Source: Holophagales bacterium (GTDB lineage Bacteria; Acidobacteriota; Thermoanaerobaculia; Multivoradales; Multivoraceae). From it: a DNA stretch of 44,564 nucleotides. The position numbers were made by a program, and so were the translations under genes. The DNA lies in assembly GCA_009837085.1 (NCBI GenBank), contig VXUF01000142.1:8575-53138 (forward strand), read 5' to 3'. Position 1 is the first letter of the stretch, and every line of letters begins with the position of its first letter. Below the pieces are notes generated by a model, which saw only the letters and a list, made by a program, of their open reading frames with translations, did no database searches and was not told the origin of the DNA. Below are positions 16,220 through 24,802 of the stretch, piece by piece.

Positions 16220-17656
16220 CTAGCCGACCTTCGATGAGCGCTTCTTCAGGCCCCGCAGGAAGACCCCGTTGAGCGCGATCAGCACGACCGCGACGACGAT
16301 CCACTGCGCGAACATGTTGCCAACGCCCAGAGGCCCCCAGAGGGGCTCGTTCCGGGCGCTCCAGATCATCCAGGCCACCAGCGCCAGCGCCTCGATGGCG
16401 ACCAGCCGGATCGCCCAGTCCCACCACGCACCGACCTGCATGTCCTGGTCGCCGCTGTTGATCATCTCGGCGCGGAAGCGGGTGACGCCGTAGCGGATCG
16501 CGATCAGGGCGAAGAACAGGCCGCACGACATCAGGGCGACGCTCCAGACGTTGTCCTGATTCAGGAAGAACGGCTGCCAGAGGGCCGAGGGAATGCCGAA
16601 GACGAAGGCCGCCGCCGCGAGAGAGATGATCGCCTTCCGCCGTTCGATCCCGGCCTCCTCGAGGGCCAGGCCGACCAACTGGAACATCGCGACGAGCGAC
16701 GTCCAGGCCGCGAACACCAGGGCCATGAAGAACAGCACCATGAAGAAGGAGCCGCCCGGCATGGCGTTGAAGAGCTGCGGTATCCAGATGAACGTCAGGC
16801 CCTCGTTTCCGGCGCCGACGATCTGGCCGGCGGCTCCGGGCATGATCGAGAAGACCGTACAGAGCACCATGACGCCCGCGAGCAGCGACACGCTGTTGTT
16901 CCCGAACGCGAGCAGGAAGGAGTTCAGGTTCGTGTCCTCCCGGCGGCGCGAGAACACGGCATAGGTCAGCACCAGGCCCCAGCCGGCGCCCGTGTCCCAG
17001 GCGTTCTGCGTCAGGGCCTGCAGCCAGATGTTCGAATCCAGCAGATCGCTCCAGTTGGGCCTGAACAGGAACTCCAGACCGTTCACCGCGCCCGGCAGCG
17101 TCACCGCCCGGACGGCGAGGACCACGACCAGAACGAGCAGCGCCGGCATCAGGATCCGCACCACGCTCTCGATGCCCCGGATCCCCTTGAGCACCACGAT
17201 CACGCCCATCGCGAGCGCCAGAGCGTGAAAGACCAGCACCTGGGGCGTGTAGGAGAACTCCTCCCAGAGCTGGACCGATCGCTCGCCCCGAAGCTGCATC
17301 GTGATGGCGGCCAGGAAGTAGCGCAGGGTCCAACCCATGACGACGGCGTAGTAGAAGCCGATCGCCGCCGCCACCCACGCGATCCACGCGCCCATCCAGG
17401 CGAACCGTTCGCCCATCATCGCCGCGAACGTCCCCACCGTCCCGTTGCGCATCCTCTTGCCGAGCGCGAACTCGGCCAGGATCAGCGGCACCGACCAGAG
17501 CATCAGGAAGACGACCCAGGCGACGAGGAAGGACCCGCCGCCGTTGGACGCGGCGATCCGGGGGAATCGCCAGATGTTGCCCGTGCCGACGGCCATGCCG
17601 AGCATGGCGAGCATCAGGCCCCACCGGCTCGAGAACAGTTGCGTCGCTGTGGTCAA
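16220..17656 (-). CDS. Sodium:neurotransmitter symporter (NSS/SNF) family transporter
   Basis: A 478-residue LeuT-fold transporter that probably takes up an amino acid with Na+. The first helix has the family signature GMAVGTGNIWRFPRIAASNG, whose unwound centre lines the substrate and Na1/Na2 sites. About 11-12 further hydrophobic helices follow. The start is TTG at 17654-17656, preceded by GGGAGAGGGC; the frame stays open another 276 codons upstream, but that lies antisense-like inside the permease region and lacks any start context. It follows the APC permease on the same strand after a 101-base gap with a hairpin, and is convergent with the small membrane gene. The substrate cannot be told from sequence. 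Confidence 0.93.
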   Translation of the reverse strand: MTTATQLFSSRWGLMLAMLGMAVGTGNIWRFPRIAASNGGGSFLVAWVVFLMLWSVPLILAEFALGKRMRNGTVGTFAAMMGERFAWMGAWIAWVAAAIGFYYAVVMGWTLRYFLAAITMQLRGERSVQLWEEFSYTPQVLVFHALALAMGVIVVLKGIRGIESVVRILMPALLVLVVVLAVRAVTLPGAVNGLEFLFRPNWSDLLDSNIWLQALTQNAWDTGAGWGLVLTYAVFSRRREDTNLNSFLLAFGNNSVSLLAGVMVLCTVFSIMPGAAGQIVGAGNEGLTFIWIPQLFNAMPGGSFFMVLFFMALVFAAWTSLVAMFQLVGLALEEAGIERRKAIISLAAAAFVFGIPSALWQPFFLNQDNVWSVALMSCGLFFALIAIRYGVTRFRAEMINSGDQDMQVGAWWDWAIRLVAIEALALVAWMIWSARNEPLWGPLGVGNMFAQWIVVAVVLIALNGVFLRGLKKRSSKVG

Positions 17657-17687
17657 GCCCTCTCCCGCGCTGGTTCTGCCGTGCCGA

Positions 17688-17714
17688 CGAGGGACCCTAT
17701 CAACCCGTCCCTCG
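17688..17714. repeat. Inverted repeat (hairpin) between APC permease and NSS symporter
   Basis: CGAGGGAC (17688-17695) and GTCCCTCG (17707-17714) are perfect complements around an 11-base loop. No T-run follows on either strand, so it is not a classic intrinsic terminator. It may attenuate, stabilise or separate the two transporter messages. Confidence 0.6.
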
Positions 17715-17757
17715 CGGCAACGGGCGCGGCCAGCGGCGTGACGCGGCGCCCACCATC

Positions 17758-19083
17758 TCAGTTCCGCCAGCGCCAGAGGAAGTAGAAGGGCACCCCCAAT
17801 CCGATGATCAGGAGACCGGCGCCTGAGGTCGCGGGACTTTCGCGGAGAGCATTGACGACGATCAGCAGGCTCGCCACCACGAAGAACAGAGGCGCGAGAG
17901 GGTAGCCCCACGCCCGGAACGGACGATGCTCCAGAGGCCGTCGCCGCCGCAGGACGAACACCGCGAACACGGCGATGCCCGCGAACAGCACGACGCCGAA
18001 CCCCGTGTACTCGACGAGCTGGTCGAAGGTGCCGGTCAGGACCAGCACGCTGCTCCAAACGGCCTGGGCAGCAATGGCCACGACCGGCGTGCGAAACCGC
18101 GGATGCACCCTGCCGGCGGCGGGAAAGAACAGCCCGTCGCGGGCCATGGCGTAGTAGACCCGAGGCCCGGCCAGCACCATGGCGCTGATGGCTGCCGCGA
18201 TCATCACGATCGATGCGGCCGCCCAGGCTCCCGCGGCACCGGGTCCGAACAGCCGTTCCACCGCCACGTCGCCGATGCGGAGCGCCTGGTCGGGAAACTC
18301 CGCCAGCGGCATGGCGTAGACGTAGACCATGTTCAACGCCAGGTAGATCACGACGACGATTCCCGTACCCATCAGCAGGGCTTTCGGAACGTTCTTCTCC
18401 GGGTTCCTGATCTCCTCGCTGACGTAGGCCGCGGCATTCCACCCCGCGTAGCTGAACAACACCGGGATCAGCGCGAACGTCCAACTGGCGAGAGCTATCG
18501 GTCCACCTTCGGCATAGTGCGCCGCGCTTCCGCGCCCCAACGAGAACCCCAGCGCGACGACGACGACCAGCACGGCGACCTTGGCGCCCGCCAGCAGGTT
18601 GTTGACGACGCGGCCGGGACCGAGACCCAGGCTGTGGACGACCGACATGCCGACGATCGCCGCAAGGGCCACCGCGCTCTGCGGTGACAACGTCAACGAC
18701 ACGAACCCGAGAGAAACGGAGAAGATCGGCGTGGTGTCGGCGGCCGCGGGAACGAAGCGGCCCAGGATCCCGGCCATGCCGACCGCACTGGCGGCAATGG
18801 CGCCGGAGAACCCGGCGACGAACGACGTCCAGCCGGCCAGAAAGCCCAGGAGGGGGCCGTAGGCTTCCCTCAGGTAGACGTACTCACCGCCGGCCTGCGG
18901 CCGCAGCGCCGCCAGTTCCGCGTAGGCCAGCGCGCCGGCAAGCGCCAGTGCTCCGCCGACCAGCCACACCCCGAGCATGGCGGCCGGGCTCGGCGCCAGT
19001 TGAGCCACCACGGCCGGCACGATGAAGATCCCGCCGCCGATCACGTTGGACACGACGATCGCCGCGCCGTCGAGGGCGCCCAG
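17758..19083 (-). CDS. APC-family amino-acid permease (start codon unusual)
   Basis: A 12-helix amino acid/polyamine/organocation permease. SNVIGGGIFIVPAVVAQL is the conserved first unwound helix, and the full helix ladder follows. The first GTG (19051-19053) would remove the conserved TLERRLGALDGAAIVV segment that precedes the first helix in this family. That segment is encoded in frame just upstream, but no ATG, GTG or TTG exists between it and the ndk stop. The listed start is CTG at 19081-19083; ACG at 19111-19113, after AGGGGA, is an alternative. The frame is the same as ndk, separated only by its TGA and 20 sense codons, so coupled reinitiation or readthrough is possible. Confidence 0.75.
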   Translation of the reverse strand: MGALDGAAIVVSNVIGGGIFIVPAVVAQLAPSPAAMLGVWLVGGALALAGALAYAELAALRPQAGGEYVYLREAYGPLLGFLAGWTSFVAGFSGAIAASAVGMAGILGRFVPAAADTTPIFSVSLGFVSLTLSPQSAVALAAIVGMSVVHSLGLGPGRVVNNLLAGAKVAVLVVVVALGFSLGRGSAAHYAEGGPIALASWTFALIPVLFSYAGWNAAAYVSEEIRNPEKNVPKALLMGTGIVVVIYLALNMVYVYAMPLAEFPDQALRIGDVAVERLFGPGAAGAWAAASIVMIAAAISAMVLAGPRVYYAMARDGLFFPAAGRVHPRFRTPVVAIAAQAVWSSVLVLTGTFDQLVEYTGFGVVLFAGIAVFAVFVLRRRRPLEHRPFRAWGYPLAPLFFVVASLLIVVNALRESPATSGAGLLIIGLGVPFYFLWRWRN

Positions 19084-19134
19084 TCTGCGTTCGAGTGTCG
19101 GCGGCGGAGCCGTGGCCCGTCCCCTGAGGCGGTA

Positions 19135-19551
19135 TCAGCCGACCAGGTCGCAGGCGGCGAAGAAGAAGGCCCGCTCAACGCCAGCGTTCTCAGGCGAGTC
19201 GCTGCCGTGGATCGCGTTGTTCTGGATGTTCGTGCCGTAGAGGTTGCGGATCGTCCCCTCGGCGGCCTGCGTCGAGTCGGTGGCGCCCATCACGTCGCGA
19301 AGATGAGCAACCGCGTTCTCGCGCGCCAGCGCGATCGCCACCACCGGACCGCTGGTCATGAACGCGACCAGGTCGGCGTAGAACGGTCGCTCGCGATGCA
19401 CCGCGTAGAACGCCTCGGCCTGGGCTCGCGAAAGACGCATCCGGCGCGTCGCCTGGATCTCGAAGCCGGCATCCTCCAGGTGGGCGACGATCCGGCCCGT
19501 GTTGCCGGCACGGACGGCGTCCGGCTTGATGATGGTCAGCGTTTCTTCCAT
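19135..19551 (-). CDS. ndk: Nucleoside diphosphate kinase
   Basis: Ndk moves the gamma-phosphate between nucleoside triphosphates through a phosphohistidine, H115 in NAIHGSDS. It also has the TIIKPDAV start and the MTSGPVVAIAL strand. The 138-residue length is standard and the ATG is at 19549-19551. It is 12 bases after sucD on the same strand. The pairing makes sense: succinyl-CoA synthetase yields ATP or GTP, and Ndk equilibrates it with the other nucleotides. The stop codon is in frame with the permease that follows. Confidence 0.97.
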   Translation of the reverse strand: MEETLTIIKPDAVRAGNTGRIVAHLEDAGFEIQATRRMRLSRAQAEAFYAVHRERPFYADLVAFMTSGPVVAIALARENAVAHLRDVMGATDSTQAAEGTIRNLYGTNIQNNAIHGSDSPENAGVERAFFFAACDLVG

Positions 19552-19563
19552 CCCGCCTGTCTC

Positions 19564-20442
19564 CTAGCTCCTATCTCCCAGGGCCGTAGCGACCCGCGCG
19601 CCCATCTCGGCCGGCGAATCCACAACGAGGACTCCGGCGGCGGCGAGCGCCGCCTTCTTCTCGGCAGCGGTGCCCTTGCCGCCCGCCACGATCGCGCCGG
19701 CGTGGCCCATCCGCCGGCCCGGTGGCGCGGTGGCGCCGGCGATGAAGCCGACGACGGGAATGTCGAGGTGCTCGCCGATCCAGGCCGCCGCCTCCTCTTC
19801 CGCCGTACCGCCGATCTCGCCGATCAGGACCACGGCCTCCGTCGCCTCGTCCTCGGCGAACAACTCCAGCACGTCGATGAAGCTCGTGCCGTTGACCGGA
19901 TCGCCGCCGATGCCGACGCAGGTGGTCTGGCCGAGCCCTTCGTTCGTGAGCTGCCACACGGCCTCGTAGGTCAGCGTGCCGCTCCGGCTGATCACGCCGA
20001 CGTTGCCGGCCTCGTGGATATGGCCGGGCATGATGCCGACCTTCGCCTGGCCCGGCGTGATCAGGCCCGGACAGTTCGGCCCCAGCAGACGGCTGTTCCG
20101 GCCCCGGAGGAAGGCCTTGACCCGGACCATGTCCTGAACCGGGATGCCCTCGGTGATGCACACGATCAGCTCGACGCCGGCGTCGGCCGCCTCCATGATC
20201 GCGTCGGCGGCGAACGGCGGCGGCACGAAGATCAGCGTCGCATTGCAGCCGGACTCCCGCCGCGCACGTTCGACCGAGTTCCAGACCGGAAAGCCCTCGA
20301 CCGTCGATCCGCCCTTGCCGGGCGTCACGCCGCCGACGACGTCGGTGCCGTAGTCCCGGCAGCCCATCGCGTGGAACAGCCCTTCCCTGCCGGTGATGCC
20401 CTGGACGATCAGGCGCGTGCTCTCGCCTACGAGAATCGACAT
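19564..20442 (-). CDS. sucD: Succinyl-CoA synthetase alpha subunit
   Basis: The alpha subunit binds CoA and carries the phosphohistidine of the citric-acid-cycle enzyme that makes ATP or GTP. The active histidine is H247 in [10 protein letters not shown]. The N-terminal CoA-binding fold has the [11 protein letters not shown] loop, and [10 protein letters not shown] and [10 protein letters not shown] are also conserved. The 292-residue length is normal. It starts four bases after the sucC stop, so both subunits are made together. Confidence 0.97.
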   Translation of the reverse strand: MSILVGESTRLIVQGITGREGLFHAMGCRDYGTDVVGGVTPGKGGSTVEGFPVWNSVERARRESGCNATLIFVPPPFAADAIMEAADAGVELIVCITEGIPVQDMVRVKAFLRGRNSRLLGPNCPGLITPGQAKVGIMPGHIHEAGNVGVISRSGTLTYEAVWQLTNEGLGQTTCVGIGGDPVNGTSFIDVLELFAEDEATEAVVLIGEIGGTAEEEAAAWIGEHLDIPVVGFIAGATAPPGRRMGHAGAIVAGGKGTAAEKKAALAAAGVLVVDSPAEMGARVATALGDRS

Positions 20443-20446
20443 CGGC

Positions 20447-21637
20447 TCAGCTTCCCCCGACCCTGGTCTTCAGGGACTCGACCGCGCGTTCCGCGGCGCT
20501 CGCCATGCCGTCGGCGACGAGGAAGTCGAAGTCCGCCCGCTCGAGCACCTCGCGGCCCTCCTCGACGTTCGTTCCCTCGAGCCGGACCACCACCGGTACC
20601 CCCACCGGCGTGCCGTCCGCGGCCAGCTCGTCGATGGCCGCGACCACACCCCGGGCGATGCGGTCGGTGCGCGCGATGCCGCCAAAGATGTTGATCAGCA
20701 CGGCCTCGACCGCCGGATCGGAGAGGATGATCCGAAAAGCGCTCGCCACCGCCTCCTGAGAAGCCGAGCCGCCGACATCGAGGAAGTTCGCCGGCTCGGC
20801 GCCGTAGAGCTTGATGATGTCCATCGTCGCCATTGCCAGACCGGCGCCGTTGACCATGCAGCCGATGCTGCCGTCCAGCTTGATGTAGCTGATGCCGTGC
20901 TCCGATGCCTCGACCTCCAGCGGGTTCTCTTCGTGCACGTCCCTCAGTTCGACGACGTCACGCTGCCGGAAGAGCGCGTTGTCGTCGAAGTTCATCTTCG
21001 CGTCCAGGGCGTAGACGTCACCCTTCGAGTCCACCATCAACGGGTTGATCTCGACCAGGGAAGCGTCGGTTTCCAGGTAGGCCTCGACGACGCTGGCGAC
21101 GATCGATTGAATCTGGCGAGCCGTGCCGCCCTCGAATCCGAGTCCCGAGGCGATCCGCCGGCACTGGAACGGCAGCACACCGAGAAGCGGATCGATCAAC
21201 TCACGCAGGATCGCGTCGGGATCCGACTGGGCCACTTCCTCGATGTCCATGCCGCCCGAGCGCGACGCCATCAGGAGGGGGCGTTCGGCGGCGCGGTCAA
21301 GGGTCACGCCCAGGTAGAGCTCCTGGTCGATCTCGAGAGCTTCCTCGATCAGCACCTGGCGCACCTGCTGACCTTCGGGACCGGTCTGATGCGTCACCAG
21401 TTGCATGCCCAGGATCTCGTCGGCCAACCGCTCCGCCTCGCTCGGGCTCGACGCCACCTTGACGCCACCGCCCTTGCCGCGACCCCCGGCGTGGATCTGC
21501 GCCTTGACCACGCAGCGGCCACCGAAGTCCTCGCAGATCCGCGCCGCTTGAGCGGCATCGTCGATGACCTTGCCCTGGGGCACGGCAGCCCCGAACCGGC
21601 GCAGTATCCCCTTGGCCTGAAACTCGTGGATCTTCAC
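20447..21637 (-). CDS. sucC: Succinyl-CoA synthetase beta subunit (ADP-forming type)
   Basis: The beta subunit has the N-terminal ATP-grasp domain that binds the nucleotide ([18 protein letters not shown], the typical lysine/glycine loop). It also has a C-terminal ligase domain with [13 protein letters not shown] and [31 protein letters not shown] is a family start, and 396 residues is normal. It lies 13 bases after icd and 4 before sucD. Whether it uses ADP or GDP cannot be proven here. Confidence 0.97.
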   Translation of the reverse strand: MKIHEFQAKGILRRFGAAVPQGKVIDDAAQAARICEDFGGRCVVKAQIHAGGRGKGGGVKVASSPSEAERLADEILGMQLVTHQTGPEGQQVRQVLIEEALEIDQELYLGVTLDRAAERPLLMASRSGGMDIEEVAQSDPDAILRELIDPLLGVLPFQCRRIASGLGFEGGTARQIQSIVASVVEAYLETDASLVEINPLMVDSKGDVYALDAKMNFDDNALFRQRDVVELRDVHEENPLEVEASEHGISYIKLDGSIGCMVNGAGLAMATMDIIKLYGAEPANFLDVGGSASQEAVASAFRIILSDPAVEAVLINIFGGIARTDRIARGVVAAIDELAADGTPVGVPVVVRLEGTNVEEGREVLERADFDFLVADGMASAAERAVESLKTRVGGS

Positions 21638-21650
21638 GGGCGACGGCTCT

Positions 21651-22895
21651 TCAGTCGAGGTTTTCGATGATCGCCTGGCCGAACTCGGAAGTCTTCAGCA
21701 GCGTCGCGCCCTCCATCTGGCGCTCCAGGTCGTAGGTGACCCGCTTCTGCCGGATGGCTCGGCTGATCGCGTTCTCGATCGACGTGGCGGCCTCGTTCCA
21801 GCCTAGCCAGTTCAGCATCATCACGCCCGACAGGATGACCGAGCAGGGGTTCACCTTGTCCTGGCCGGCGTACTTCGGCGCCGTGCCGTGCGTGGCCTCG
21901 AACAGCGCGACACCGTCCCCTTCGTTGGCGCCCGGCGCCATGCCCAGACCGCCGACCTGGGCTGCCAGGGCGTCCGAGAGGTAGTCGCCGTTCAGGTTGG
22001 TCGTCGCGATGACGTCGTACTCGTCGGCCCGCAGCAGCACCTGCTGGAACATCGCGTCGGAGATCCGGTCCTTGACCAGGATGTGCCCGTTCGGCATGCG
22101 GCCATCGTGCTTCGACCACAGGTCGTCCTCGGTCACCGTGCAGTCCGCGAACTCCTCGGCCGCGAGCTCGTAGCCCCACTCCTTGAACGCGCCCTCGGTG
22201 AACTTCATGATGTTTCCCTTGTGCACCAGGGTCACGCTGTCCCGACCCTGCGCGCGGGCGTACTCGATCGCCTTGCGGACCAACCGCTTGCTCCCGGTCA
22301 CCGAGACCGGCTTGATCCCGATGCCGGAGTCGGCGCGGATGTCGCGGCCGAGATTCTGCTGGACGAAATCGATCAGCGCCTTCGTCTCCGCCGTCCCCTG
22401 CTGCCACTCGTGGCCGGCGTAGACGTCTTCCGTGTTCTCCCGGAAGAGAACCATGTCGACCTTCTCCGGCTCGCGCATCGGCGACGGCACGCCGTCGAAG
22501 TAGCGGACCGGCCGCACGCAGGCATACAGGTCGAGCAACTGCCGGAGCGCCACGTTCAGGCTGCGAATGCCCCCGCCGACGGGCGTCGTCAACGGGCCCT
22601 TGATCGCGACCCGGTAGTAGCGGATCGCGTCGACGGTGGCGGCCGGCAGCCACTCGCCGGTCTCCGCCAGGGCCTTCTCGCCAGCCAGAATCTCCAGCCA
22701 GGCGATGGCGCGCCCTCCCGAGTAGGCCTTCGCGACGGCGGCGTCCATCACCGCCTGGGCCGCACGCCAGATGTCGGGTCCGATGCCGTCTCCCTCGATG
22801 AAGGGAACGATCGGGCGATCCGGAACGACTAGAACGCCGTCCTGCCAGCCGACCTCCTGGCCGCCGGCTGGCGGCTCGACGGGGGGTTCGCTCAC
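21651..22895 (-). CDS. icd: Isocitrate dehydrogenase, NADP-type
   Basis: Icd oxidises isocitrate to 2-oxoglutarate. [14 protein letters not shown] opens the fold. [26 protein letters not shown] carries the substrate serine (S112 from this start), the residue phosphorylated in E. coli. [20 protein letters not shown] and [17 protein letters not shown] are the nucleotide-binding segments of the NADP-dependent bacterial group. No AceK is present in the window. The GTG at 22893-22895 is chosen because TACTCT lies eight bases before it; GTG at 22911-22913 would add six residues. It heads the icd-sucCD-ndk operon and is divergent from cdd. Confidence 0.94.
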   Translation of the reverse strand: MSEPPVEPPAGGQEVGWQDGVLVVPDRPIVPFIEGDGIGPDIWRAAQAVMDAAVAKAYSGGRAIAWLEILAGEKALAETGEWLPAATVDAIRYYRVAIKGPLTTPVGGGIRSLNVALRQLLDLYACVRPVRYFDGVPSPMREPEKVDMVLFRENTEDVYAGHEWQQGTAETKALIDFVQQNLGRDIRADSGIGIKPVSVTGSKRLVRKAIEYARAQGRDSVTLVHKGNIMKFTEGAFKEWGYELAAEEFADCTVTEDDLWSKHDGRMPNGHILVKDRISDAMFQQVLLRADEYDVIATTNLNGDYLSDALAAQVGGLGMAPGANEGDGVALFEATHGTAPKYAGQDKVNPCSVILSGVMMLNWLGWNEAATSIENAISRAIRQKRVTYDLERQMEGATLLKTSEFGQAIIENLD

Positions 22896-22903
22896 GGCGG
22901 CGC

Positions 22904-22909
22904 AGAGTA
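22904..22909 (-). promoter_or_regulatory. -10-like TACTCT, leaderless promoter of icd operon
   Basis: TACTCT on the minus strand is followed by eight bases and the GTG of icd. No Shine-Dalgarno site lies in between and no good -35 is seen. If it is used, the alternative upstream GTG cannot be the start. Confidence 0.4.
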
Positions 22910-22955
22910 TCACGTTCCTCGTCTGACGTCCGAGCCAGGGCGCGCAACGGACTGC

Positions 22956-22961
22956 TAAGGT
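22956..22961 (+). promoter_or_regulatory. -10-like TAAGGT before cdd
   Basis: TAAGGT lies seven bases before the cdd ATG, the TANNNT position of leaderless genes. The AAGG inside it could instead act as a weak ribosome-binding site, so the two readings cannot be separated by eye. Confidence 0.35.
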
Positions 22962-22968
22962 CTCGTGA

Positions 22969-23436
22969 ATGAGCGCGCGGGGCGTCTTTCACCTGCCGAC
23001 GCCGGAGCACAGCGCAACGTGGGAGGGCATCGACTGGAAAGCTCTTGTCGACGCTGCCGTCCGGTGCCGGGAACAGGCCTACGCGCCCTACAGCGACTTC
23101 CGGGTCGGCGCCGCGCTGCTGGCCGCGAACGGCAACATCTACATCGGCTGCAACGTGGAGAATCGGGTACTGGGCCTGTCTCTGTGCGCCGAGCGCGGGG
23201 CGCTCTCGGCGGCGGTAACGGACGGCCAGCGCTCCTTCCTCGCCATGGCGCTCGCCACGGGCGCCGTGCCTCCGAGCACTCCCTGCGGGCAGTGCCGCGA
23301 CGCCCTGGCCGAGTTCAGTTGCGACCTGCCGATCGTGGCGGTCACCGCCGGCGCCCACGATCCGTCGAACTGGAGCCGCTTTACACTGCGCGAGCTGCTG
23401 CCTGAGCCCTTCGTCCTCGATCCGCCCGAAGGCTGA
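22969..23436 (+). CDS. cdd: Cytidine deaminase
   Basis: A zinc enzyme of pyrimidine salvage that turns cytidine and deoxycytidine into uridines. The zinc ligands and proton shuttle are C73-A-E75 and P-C106-G-Q-C109. [15 protein letters not shown] and GCNVENR (substrate-binding Asn and Glu) complete the small tetrameric type. At 155 residues it is slightly longer than usual, from a 20-residue N-terminal extension. It stands alone on the plus strand, divergent from icd and convergent with the STAS gene, 75 bases apart. That gap holds only a weak five-base-stem hairpin (23441-23454) and no clear terminator. Confidence 0.96.
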   Translation: MSARGVFHLPTPEHSATWEGIDWKALVDAAVRCREQAYAPYSDFRVGAALLAANGNIYIGCNVENRVLGLSLCAERGALSAAVTDGQRSFLAMALATGAVPPSTPCGQCRDALAEFSCDLPIVAVTAGAHDPSNWSRFTLRELLPEPFVLDPPEG

Positions 23437-23511
23437 TTCCCCGGCACCCGCCGGCGGAGAACGCCAACTTCAGGCCGCCATGAGCGCCGGCACGGGCGCC
23501 CACGGGTCCGT

Positions 23512-23859
23512 TCAGGTCCCGCCGGCCTCTTCCGCGAGGGCATCCTCCACCGTGTCGTAGGTCGGGAACAGCGACGCGACGCCAGCCACCGTCAACAACT
23601 GGACGATCCGTTCCGAAGGTCGCACCAGGATCAGTTTCCGTTCTTCCGCGCGGAGCCTGACCAGGTACCCGACGAGCTCGCCGATGCCGGTCGAGTCCAT
23701 GTAGTTGACATCGGAGAGATCGAGCAGAACATGGCCATCGCCGTCCGACAGGCTCCGTTTCAGTGCGTCGGCCAGGAACCGGGCGCTCTCTCCGAGCTTG
23801 ATCACGCCCTCCACCGCCAGCAGGCTGGAGTCGCCGATCTGCTGTTTGTTGATGATCAT
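23512..23859 (-). CDS. STAS-domain anti-sigma-factor antagonist
   Basis: A stand-alone 115-residue STAS protein of the SpoIIAA/RsbV type. LLDLSDVNYMDSTGIGELV carries the phosphorylatable serine S56 in DSTGIG. Unphosphorylated members free a sigma factor (or other partner) from an anti-sigma kinase. MIINKQQIGDSSLLAVEGVI is a normal start (ATG 23857-23859). A longer reading adds 30 Pro/Ala-rich residues and is less likely. It follows the DUF1326 gene by 31 bases. The cognate kinase and phosphatase are not in the window, so its circuit is unknown. Confidence 0.9.
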   Translation of the reverse strand: MIINKQQIGDSSLLAVEGVIKLGESARFLADALKRSLSDGDGHVLLDLSDVNYMDSTGIGELVGYLVRLRAEERKLILVRPSERIVQLLTVAGVASLFPTYDTVEDALAEEAGGT

Positions 23860-23890
23860 CGGTGGGACGCCAGGGGCGGCGACCTGGGTG

Positions 23891-24553
23891 CTAGCGGCTG
23901 AAGCGACCCACGAAGGTGCTCCGCTTGCCGGGGCTCTTCCAGGTGGCACCGAGACCTTGACCTTGCCAGGTGTGCTCGATGGCGACGCCGGGCACGGCCC
24001 CGGCCGTCGGGGCCAGGGGCGGATAGAAGACCGTCTCGTTGCCGCAGAGGTGGTCCCGGTGATCGAGCGGCCGCGTCCTCACCGTGGCCAGGTCGCCTGC
24101 CGTGACCGAGGCGGCCCCGTTCGGCCGCAGATCGAACGTGACGTCCGCCGCCTCGACCCGGGCCACGTCCGCAACGAGCACTCCCCCCATGCCGCGCGCG
24201 AAACCCTCGAGCGCCGAACGCTGCGACCGGTCCGCGGCCGCGTCTACGATCAGCACGGATTCCGTGGTTCGCGATTCGGCGTACGGATCGCCCAGAGTCG
24301 CATCCGAGCGGACGACCGCCAGCACCGAGAGGCCCGAGAGGTCGACGCCGTCCCAGCCGCCCGCTTCGATCCGCCAGGCCATGATCGCTTCGTTGCCGAC
24401 CAGCCCGACTTCGGAGTTGGCGAAACAGGGACCGGTGTAAACGTCAGCGGTCCGGGCTTCGAGATAGGTGCCGGCAACCCCGGCCGCGCTGGCGGCGGAG
24501 GGCAGGACGACCAGAAGCAGGGCGGGGATAAGAGTCCGTGAAGCGAATCTCAT
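23891..24553 (-). CDS. Secreted DUF1326 protein
   Basis: A 220-residue protein with a signal peptide (MRFASRTLIPALLLVVLPSA to about residue 23). The mature part shows the DUF1326 pattern: YLEARTADVYTGPCFANSEV, AWRIEAGGWDGVDLSGLSV and SVLIVDAAADRSQRSALEGF. No biochemical function is established for this family that I know of. Its ATG overlaps the stop of the preceding cysteine-rich gene (ATGA). The two are therefore co-translated at the end of the molybdenum-hydroxylase operon, and a role linked to that exported enzyme is plausible but inferred. Confidence 0.85.
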   Translation of the reverse strand: MRFASRTLIPALLLVVLPSAASAAGVAGTYLEARTADVYTGPCFANSEVGLVGNEAIMAWRIEAGGWDGVDLSGLSVLAVVRSDATLGDPYAESRTTESVLIVDAAADRSQRSALEGFARGMGGVLVADVARVEAADVTFDLRPNGAASVTAGDLATVRTRPLDHRDHLCGNETVFYPPLAPTAGAVPGVAIEHTWQGQGLGATWKSPGKRSTFVGRFSR

Positions 24554-24798
24554 GTCGGCAGGTCTCCGTGGCTCTCGAAGCACCGGCGGCCTTCCCGGCA
24601 GTCCTCGCGGGAGGCTACCGCGCCGTCGGGCCCGAGACAGTTCATGCTGTGCGTACACCAGACAAAGCCGTCGTCGATGTCGTGCTGCGGGTCGACATCC
24701 GTGCCCGGCTCCACCGGCGCCAGGGCGATGAACATCGTCTTCCAGCGCAGCCGCCGGCAGAGCTGCGGAGCTTCAGGAGCGGGGAGTCGGTCGGCCAT
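24550..24798 (-). CDS. Small cysteine-rich protein of molybdenum-hydroxylase operon
   Basis: An 82-residue protein starting MADRLPAPEAPQLCRRLRWK. Five cysteines are at 14, 48, 54, 67 and 73, in LCxxLRWK, WCTHSMNCLGPDG and EDCREGRRCFE. There is no signal peptide or membrane helix, so if it is exported it must travel with a partner. The spacing suggests a metal or iron-sulfur site, or two disulfides; this is a guess. It begins four bases after the FAD-subunit stop and overlaps the DUF1326 start by four bases, so it is firmly inside this operon. I do not recognise a named family. Confidence 0.75.
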   Translation of the reverse strand: MADRLPAPEAPQLCRRLRWKTMFIALAPVEPGTDVDPQHDIDDGFVWCTHSMNCLGPDGAVASREDCREGRRCFESHGDLPT

Positions 24799-24802
24799 CG
24801 CT

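Noticed and set aside
17657..18484. N-terminal extension of the symporter to 754 residues
   Set aside because: The added 276 residues are Arg/Gly-rich, lie over the APC permease gene on the same strand in another frame, and precede a normal first helix with a TTG start and ribosome site.
23437..23511. Bidirectional terminator between cdd and STAS
   Set aside because: Only a five-base stem with a four-base loop (23441-23454) and no T-run on either side.
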